Assembly: GCF_000002865.3 (NCBI RefSeq) | Contig: NW_001865040.1 | Location: 556,905-620,904 of the forward strand | Direction: 5' to 3' | DNA length: 64,000 nt | DNA from: Monosiga brevicollis MX1 | Taxonomy: Eukaryota > Opisthokonta > Choanoflagellata > Craspedida > Salpingoecidae | Shown here: piece by piece, positions 58,874 to 64,000 of the stretch | Numbering within the stretch: the first letter of the stretch is position 1 | How the letters are laid out: the number at the start of each line of letters is the position of its first letter | Notes under the pieces: generated by a model | The model's database searches: none | What the model was told of the DNA's origin: nothing | The model's input: only the letters and a program-made list of their open reading frames with translations | Made by a program: the position numbers and the translations under genes

Positions 58874-59548
58874 TTAGCCGACATCAGCAGCGGCAGCTGC
58901 GCGCTCGCGATGTCGGCGCTGCTGACCACGTGTCATGTGCCGTCGCCGCAGACTCATGAGGTCCTTGGCCAGACGACGTCCGTCTGGAAGCACACGCAAT
59001 TCTTTGCGAAGCGACAAATACTCGTCTCGGCTGCAACGACAGAGCCGTGGATGCCATCGATACCTGGGCTTGCGTCGCATGTACACATACGGATCTGCTT
59101 CAACTGCTTGGTAGCACCGGAGAGTTTCGGGCAGCGGAGAGTACAACCTGTATGCGCCTTCGCCCCGACAGGTAGCTTCTTTATCAGTCATCCTCTCTGT
59201 GGCTTCTTTATCAGCCATCCTCTCGGTGCCACACTGCTCTGGGTTCACTGGACTTGAAATGTTCAGCTCCTGCTCTCGAGCATCGCTCCGTTCCGACCAG
59301 CTGGCTTCGCACAGTTGAGCAAAATCAGACACATCCTCCAGTGCCCTCGGCTCTAGAGTCGCCGCATCCCCGAGGACACATAACCACGAATTCCATTCCC
59401 CAAGCTCTTCGCTGAGTGCGCGTAAGTCAGAACACAAAGTCCATGTCGAATCCGCCGCTGCCAGGCCCTCGTTTTGATGTGACGCTTGGGCACTTAAACC
59501 TGACTGCAGGTTGGGTGGGTTTGCTCTGTGTGCCATCATCACGGACAT
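58874..59548 (-). CDS. Uncharacterised protein, 224 residues
   Basis: A single open frame with no family recognised. Residues about 30-75 are acidic and Trp/Leu-containing (TLCSDLRALSEELGEWNSWL). The middle carries a 9-residue duplication (ERMADKEAT, ERMTDKEAT) caused by a 27-bp tandem repeat. The C-terminal third is strongly basic (RRKPRYRWHPRLCRCSRDEY, RRRHMTRGQQRRHRER). It could be a whole intronless gene or the last exon of a gene whose upstream exons lie near 59560-60700. The frame is longer and more protein-like than its neighbours, but nothing proves expression. Confidence 0.45.
   Translation of the reverse strand: MSVMMAHRANPPNLQSGLSAQASHQNEGLAAADSTWTLCSDLRALSEELGEWNSWLCVLGDAATLEPRALEDVSDFAQLCEASWSERSDAREQELNISSPVNPEQCGTERMADKEATERMTDKEATCRGEGAYRLYSPLPETLRCYQAVEADPYVYMRRKPRYRWHPRLCRCSRDEYLSLRKELRVLPDGRRLAKDLMSLRRRHMTRGQQRRHRERAAAAADVG
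59175..59228. repeat. 27-bp tandem repeat, two copies
   Basis: Copies at 59175-59201 and 59202-59228 differ at two or three positions and preserve the reading frame of the orphan minus-strand ORF. Confidence 0.9.
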
Positions 59549-60736
59549 GTCTCACGGATGAGAGCGTCAAGCAAGTCCCATCAAAGGCTTGGCATTCAAT
59601 GGCACGTAGAATGAATATGTTTTCCCCTTGGTTGCGCGCCAGATTCGTCGGGCTATCTCACGGTGCGTGATCCAAGTCTGGCAATTTGATGGTGCTTCAC
59701 CCAAGCTTGAAACACCTGATTGTGGAGAGAGATATTTTCGTGTGTACTTCACAGGCCGACAGTTTGTGAATTCCAAGCCCGCTGTACTCATCTCCCATCT
59801 ACCCCCGGTCACCCAATACCCAGCATCTCCACCAGCACACCACACACGCCATCGCAAGACCTACTTTCAGGGCAAGTGGGGCGGGCGAAAGAAAAATACT
59901 GGCATGACGCGTTCAAACATCAAATCGGCTCTTGGATTTTTCTTACGTCGAGGAACGATACTTTTCTCGTCGACGAGCGACCGGTGGCCAAACCACCAGC
60001 CCTTCCTTGTAAGGGTGTTTTTGAAAACAACTCGACAAAGCAACACCTCTTGAAAAAAAAAAGGGGGGTTTGCCTCACATAGTCGTGGTGCCGATGCACC
60101 GACCCATTCGATTGTTTCAAGAGCAAGAGGCATGCTTGATGCCTGGCCTGATCCCACATGCCACGCGAGATCACAAACTCAGCGTGAATTCAGATGAATT
60201 CTGAACTACACCCCGCTAGATAACTCAAGACGGCGTGCCTCACCCAAATGTGGCCCGTAACTGCCAACCAGGGCCAATGTGCCGTCTCAAAAGGGTGCAG
60301 TGGTAACATCAAACTCAGGCCCGGCAAGGATGACTGGTCAGCTGACGTCACCAGACCAGCCACGCACAATCGCGAATTCGATGCAAGTTTGTACATGAAA
60401 TTTGTCCATAAGAAGCACCACCGAACCTGAGACTTGATCGCACCCGAATGCAAAAAGGGAGTCCTCGTCTGTCACAGGCATGACCATGATCTCCTCGTCT
60501 GCCACAGACTTGAACATGATCATCACTGGATCAAGCATCGATCTGCTATCAACACCACCAATCAACACACTGCCGTCGTAAAATGTGGGAAAAAAGGCAA
60601 TTGCTTACCAAACTTTTGGTCTCGTATTATGCACAGCTATACAAAAAGCCGTTCAATCGTTGTTGCAAACATTCGGCCAGTGCCGAAAAACTGTGCACAG
60701 CTTGAAACCATTATGGCTCGAGAAAGGATTCACAGG
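59549..60736. other. Gene-poor stretch, 1.2 kb
   Basis: No gene is recognised. Open frames on both strands (for example plus 59628-60053) show no known motif. An imperfect duplication of about 36 bp lies near 60461-60525. This is the 3' flank of the FG-GAP gene. Confidence 0.5.
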
Positions 60737-61612
60737 TCATGAAGTTTGATCCGACCGTTCTGAACACGAAGAAAAGGTACCGCCACCGCTGTTCCGGTAC
60801 CATGCAATCTTGTTGTCGTCGCGGCTGGCGCTGAGGACGTCGAGGTCACCGTCGCCGTCCAGATCTGCCGCATGTACCGAGCGGGCGCCATCAGCAGATG
60901 TGGAGATGATGATCTGGGCGGAGAAGGTGCTGTTGCCGTTGTTACGGTACCACGCAATCTTGTCATCGCCAACACTGGCGCTGAGGACGTCGAGATCACC
61001 ATCGTCGTCCAGATCGGCCGCATATACTGAGATGGCATGTTCGGCGGCGGTTGAGATGACGATCTGGGCGGAGAAGGTGCCGTTGCCATTATTCTGGTAC
61101 CACGCAATCTTGTTGTCGTTCTCGCTGGCGCTAAGGACGTCGAGATCACAGTCACCGTCCAGATCTGCCGCATACACGGAGATGGCACCGTCAGTGGCGT
61201 TGGAGATGATGATTTGAGCGGAGAAGGTGCCATCGCCGTTGTTCCGGTACCACGCAATCTTGTTGTCATAGCAGCTGGCGCTGAGGACATCGAGATCACC
61301 GTCGGCGTCCAGATCAGCCGCATACACTGAGAACCCACCGACGGCGGTGGTGGAGATGACACGCTGCTCTGGTGCGCTCCACCACAAGTTTGGCGGTGCG
61401 TCATATAGATAGGCGAGGGCTGCCTCCACGTGTATGCCGTTAAGCACCACTTTTCCGGTCGAGTTGAGCACCACATCTCCAACCGCGTTGATATGCAGTG
61501 TACCGGCCTCGTCCACCGCAATCGACGGCTCCTGAGCCGCCACCGCCATGACTAGCGCCCAGCTTATAACGAGCACCTTCACGGTGCAACGTGCCCCCGG
61601 CCACAGACTCAT
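60737..61612 (-). CDS. Secreted FG-GAP/VCBS-repeat protein
   Basis: A single exon; a Met at 61630 in the same frame is an alternative start. A signal peptide is clear (KVLVISWALVMAVAAQ). A region of about 70 residues precedes four tandem repeats of 50 residues. Each holds VYAADLDGDGDLDVLSAS followed by DNKIAWYRNNGNGTFSAQ, with DxDxDGDxD calcium-binding loops typical of FG-GAP/VCBS propeller blades. The repeats are also near-identical at DNA level (150-nt period). The frame ends soon after the fourth repeat (GTFSSCSERSDQTS), which leaves fewer blades than a usual seven-bladed propeller. The protein may be truncated, may continue in an exon I cannot place, or may oligomerise. Adhesion or surface function is inferred from family only. 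Confidence 0.8.
   Translation of the reverse strand: MSLWPGARCTVKVLVISWALVMAVAAQEPSIAVDEAGTLHINAVGDVVLNSTGKVVLNGIHVEAALAYLYDAPPNLWWSAPEQRVISTTAVGGFSVYAADLDADGDLDVLSASCYDNKIAWYRNNGDGTFSAQIIISNATDGAISVYAADLDGDCDLDVLSASENDNKIAWYQNNGNGTFSAQIVISTAAEHAISVYAADLDDDGDLDVLSASVGDDKIAWYRNNGNSTFSAQIIISTSADGARSVHAADLDGDGDLDVLSASRDDNKIAWYRNSGGGTFSSCSERSDQTS
60800..61345. repeat. 150-bp coding tandem repeats, about four copies
   Basis: The CTGAGGACGTCGAG-type block recurs at about 150-bp spacing (for example near 60831 and 60981) and encodes one FG-GAP blade per unit. Confidence 0.85.
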
Positions 61613-62272
<660 letters not shown>

Positions 62273-63213
62273 ATGGCGCACTCGGAGGAAGAGGCTGGTC
62301 CTGCCACTGCCAGAACCGCCAAAGACCGGGTAAGACCCAAGGCGCAAAGGTGGAGAGTTGTCTTGTTGCCGCTGCAAACTCGCTTTGAGCTCAACTTTTT
62401 TCGAATGTGACAACGACACCACGCCACCCACCCGCAGGCCCAGCTGTTGAACGATGCCTTTCACCAATTCCAGCTCCCAACACCACCAGAGCCATCTCCA
62501 TTGGCAGTGCGTGCAACAGGCTACCTGGCGATGTTTTGTCTTGCACCACGGCAGCAACCCCCCCCCCCCGGTACAAGATTGTCAATCACGCTCAAGTCCT
62601 TGAAACCTTGCGCTTTGGTCCTCCGCAGACGATGGCCCGGATCAATCGATGCAGTGACTGGCTGCTCCCCATTTGGACAGTGATTCATAAGCAGACCCGT
62701 CGAACAAAGGCCGTGGTCGCTGCCCAAATCACCCGTGAGCTCATTGCTCTGCTTGAACCCGAACACAGGCCTCCAACCGCTGTGGTCGATTACTTGCAGG
62801 CCGTTGCCGACGCCGTTCACATGGGTACTAGCGCCGCCCCATCTGAGGCCGTCCGCCTCAGCTCCAGTCTCGAAGAGGACGCCACATGCGCCTGTCAGGA
62901 GCTTATTGCTGCCATTACGGACATTTATTATAGTTTGCAGATGCTCTTTGAAATCCACGTCCCGTACCATAACCTCATGGTCATGGGCCGCCCCATCCGG
63001 CGACTGCAGAATCACCCTTTCCCTGAATCTCTGCTGACCGAACAGTTGATGCTGCAATGGAAGCGCTTGGCCGTCGCTGACGCCCGGGCTTGCCGCCTTA
63101 TACGCCACCCGCGATCGCTCTGGCGCCGCTTTCTAGATACTCTGGTCCGCACCGATCTGAGGCAGCTACAGGCAGACAACGATCCTAAACCCAGCGCGCC
63201 GCCGCCGGTCTGA
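62273..63213 (+). CDS. Uncharacterised mostly helical protein, 236 residues
   Basis: Three exons (62273..62329, 62438..62506, 62629..63213) join in phase 0 with GTAAGA and GTGCGT donors. No family is recognised. The N-terminus is acidic (AHSEEEAGPA). The body is predicted helical, with two conserved-looking stretches (INRCSDWLLPIWTVIHKQTR and IHVPYHNLMVMGRPIRRLQN) and a basic C-terminal helix (RHPRSLWRRFLDTLVR), ending in a Pro-rich tail. The last exon is open well upstream of its acceptor, so an unspliced start at 62407 is possible but gives an implausible N-terminus. Short introns with good splice sites support a real gene. Confidence 0.6.
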
Positions 63214-63431
63214 TCACCCAGCCTCACCCCTCCAAAGAAGAGCAAGCTGCTGAGCAGCAGTCACGTTTGTCTACACTCACTTGCATCAACATCACCGGCT
63301 TTTCGATAGCATTGTGTACGCATGTCATGAGACTGCTTGTGTGACGTCAATTGTAGGCCCAGAATTGGCCTTTGAATTCTGCTCAGGTTCAAAGCACATG
63401 AACAACAAAAACACGCCTGCTTCAACATTTC

Positions 63432-63778
63432 TTATGCACCAAAGTGGACGCGATAGACGCGGGCGTTGCGGTCCGAGAGTGTCACGTCATAGATTTGGAT
63501 GTCATTGGCGGGCATTACGTCCAATTGTTGGGAGAGTCCATCGCAGGACATTTCTTGTACCGTCACTTGACGATCGTGAAGGCTTGGTAGCGAAAAGGTC
63601 AAGTCGACGGACACGTTGTAGGTCTGCCCAGCATCCAAAACGCCAGCAACAATGATAACTAATCAACCGAAGAAGGCCGTGAGCTAGCATGCACACTGGC
63701 ACGCCCGAAATGTCAAGTGAGCAAGCTCGGAAGCATACCGGCGCTCGCTTCGTCTTCATGAAGCCATACCGCTGACAT
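63432..63778 (-). CDS. Uncharacterised small protein, 88 residues
   Basis: Two exons (63739..63778, 63432..63658) with a GTATGC donor and a TTAG acceptor give 88 residues. The sequence looks beta-rich (VIIVAGVLDAGQTYNV, QIYDVTLSDRNARVYRVHF) and has no signal peptide. No family is recognised. The pattern could be one small beta-sandwich domain, or the last exons of a longer gene if the assumed start is not used. Confidence 0.45.
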
Positions 63779-63840
63779 GGCACTCGGGAACGGTCCTAAA
63801 AGGCCCAATAAGACAGGCACATGAGCGGCAGCTGAGATGC

Positions 63841-64000
63841 CTATTGAGATGCGCTTGCATGCTCGAACAAATCCATTGACAAACCGGCATTCTGAACGGC
63901 GGTCTCCACAGCCATGAACTCGGCTGGGGCAGGTGACAATGAGGGCGGCGCCAGGATGCGGCCGTGGGCCAAGTACCTGGAGGTAGAGACAGTTATTTGT
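63841..64000 (-). CDS. C-terminal exon of a gene cut by the right edge
   Basis: An acceptor (CTCCAG) at 63977-63978 opens an exon that runs to a stop at 63841. It encodes about 45 residues (YLAHGRILAPPSLSPAPAEF, then AVQNAGLSMDLFEHASASQ). The upstream exons lie beyond the window, so the family cannot be judged. It is 62 bp downstream-to-upstream from the small gene at 63432-63778 on the same strand, so the two could also belong to one locus. Confidence 0.4.
   Translation of the reverse strand, partial: QITVSTSRYLAHGRILAPPSLSPAPAEFMAVETAVQNAGLSMDLFEHASASQ

Noticed and set aside
59628-60082. Plus-strand open frames of 120-141 residues
   Set aside because: No motif, no splice-supported continuation and uneven composition. 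They are probably random.
62407-62628. Unspliced N-terminal extension of the 236-residue gene
   Set aside because: It reads C-rich low-complexity sequence. A spliced model with three good junctions uses a different frame upstream.

Overview
The window is nuclear DNA of a unicellular eukaryote close to animals, most likely a choanoflagellate. I suspect Monosiga brevicollis, but only from gene content and gene style. The genes are dense, split by many short introns (mostly about 60-150 nt, GT-AG, often with GTAAGT, GTGAGT, GTACGT or GTATGT donors), and moderately GC-rich. The set mixes animal-type orthologues (ATR, MSH3, FKBP8, FAM81, PPM1D, LYSMD3/4, SAP30BP, TRAPPC13, SLC35F6, TARBP1) with a fungal-type lysine-synthesis gene (LYS2). 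I built exon models by hand from splice sites, reading frame and family conservation. All complete multi-exon models listed as CDS close to a whole number of codons.

Layout. 1-2080 (-): 5' part of a TARBP1-like tRNA ribose methyltransferase that runs off the left edge. 2643-4468 (-): SLC35F6 transporter. 4984-8163 (-): coiled-coil protein, perhaps CEP85-like. 8499-11397 (-): WDR46/UTP7. 11953-14449 (+): TRAPPC13. 15079-15807 (+): secreted, probably GPI-anchored protein with two six-cysteine units. 16338-20748 (-): kinesin-5. 21630-31460 (+): ATR kinase. 32036-32510 (-): mitochondrial ribosomal protein bL33. 32836-34848 (-): FKBP8-like. 35147-40904 (+): MSH3. 41085-41276 (-): possible 63-residue membrane protein. 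42013-49376 (+): LYS2. 49717-51474 (-): FAM81. 52627-54450 (+): PPM1D/Wip1-like phosphatase. 54587-55967 (-): SAP30BP/HCNGP. 56476-57733 (-): LYSMD3/4. 58874-59548 (-): orphan ORF. 60737-61612 (-): secreted FG-GAP/VCBS-repeat protein. 62273-63213 (+), 63432-63778 (-) and 63841-64000 (-): unrecognised genes, the last cut by the right edge.

The genes do not form one pathway, and eukaryotic genes are rarely operonic. Some adjacency is still notable. ATR, MSH3 and PPM1D all serve the DNA damage response and lie within 33 kb. Kinesin-5/ATR, WDR46/TRAPPC13 and FKBP8/MSH3 are head-to-head pairs that could share promoters (881, 555 and 298 bp between start codons). I found no convincing transposon, virus-derived element, CRISPR array, rRNA or tRNA gene. 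Repeats are limited to dinucleotide microsatellites, short tandem duplications, homopolymer A/T tracts and the 150-nt coding repeats of the FG-GAP gene.

The most interesting leads are a kinesin-5 whose switch I and BimC box depart from consensus, an FKBP8 whose FKBP loop is missing, an alpha-aminoadipate reductase in an animal relative, a FAM81 orthologue outside animals, a two-module cysteine-rich surface protein without a recognisable family, and a strand-biased pattern of long T tracts ahead of start codons.
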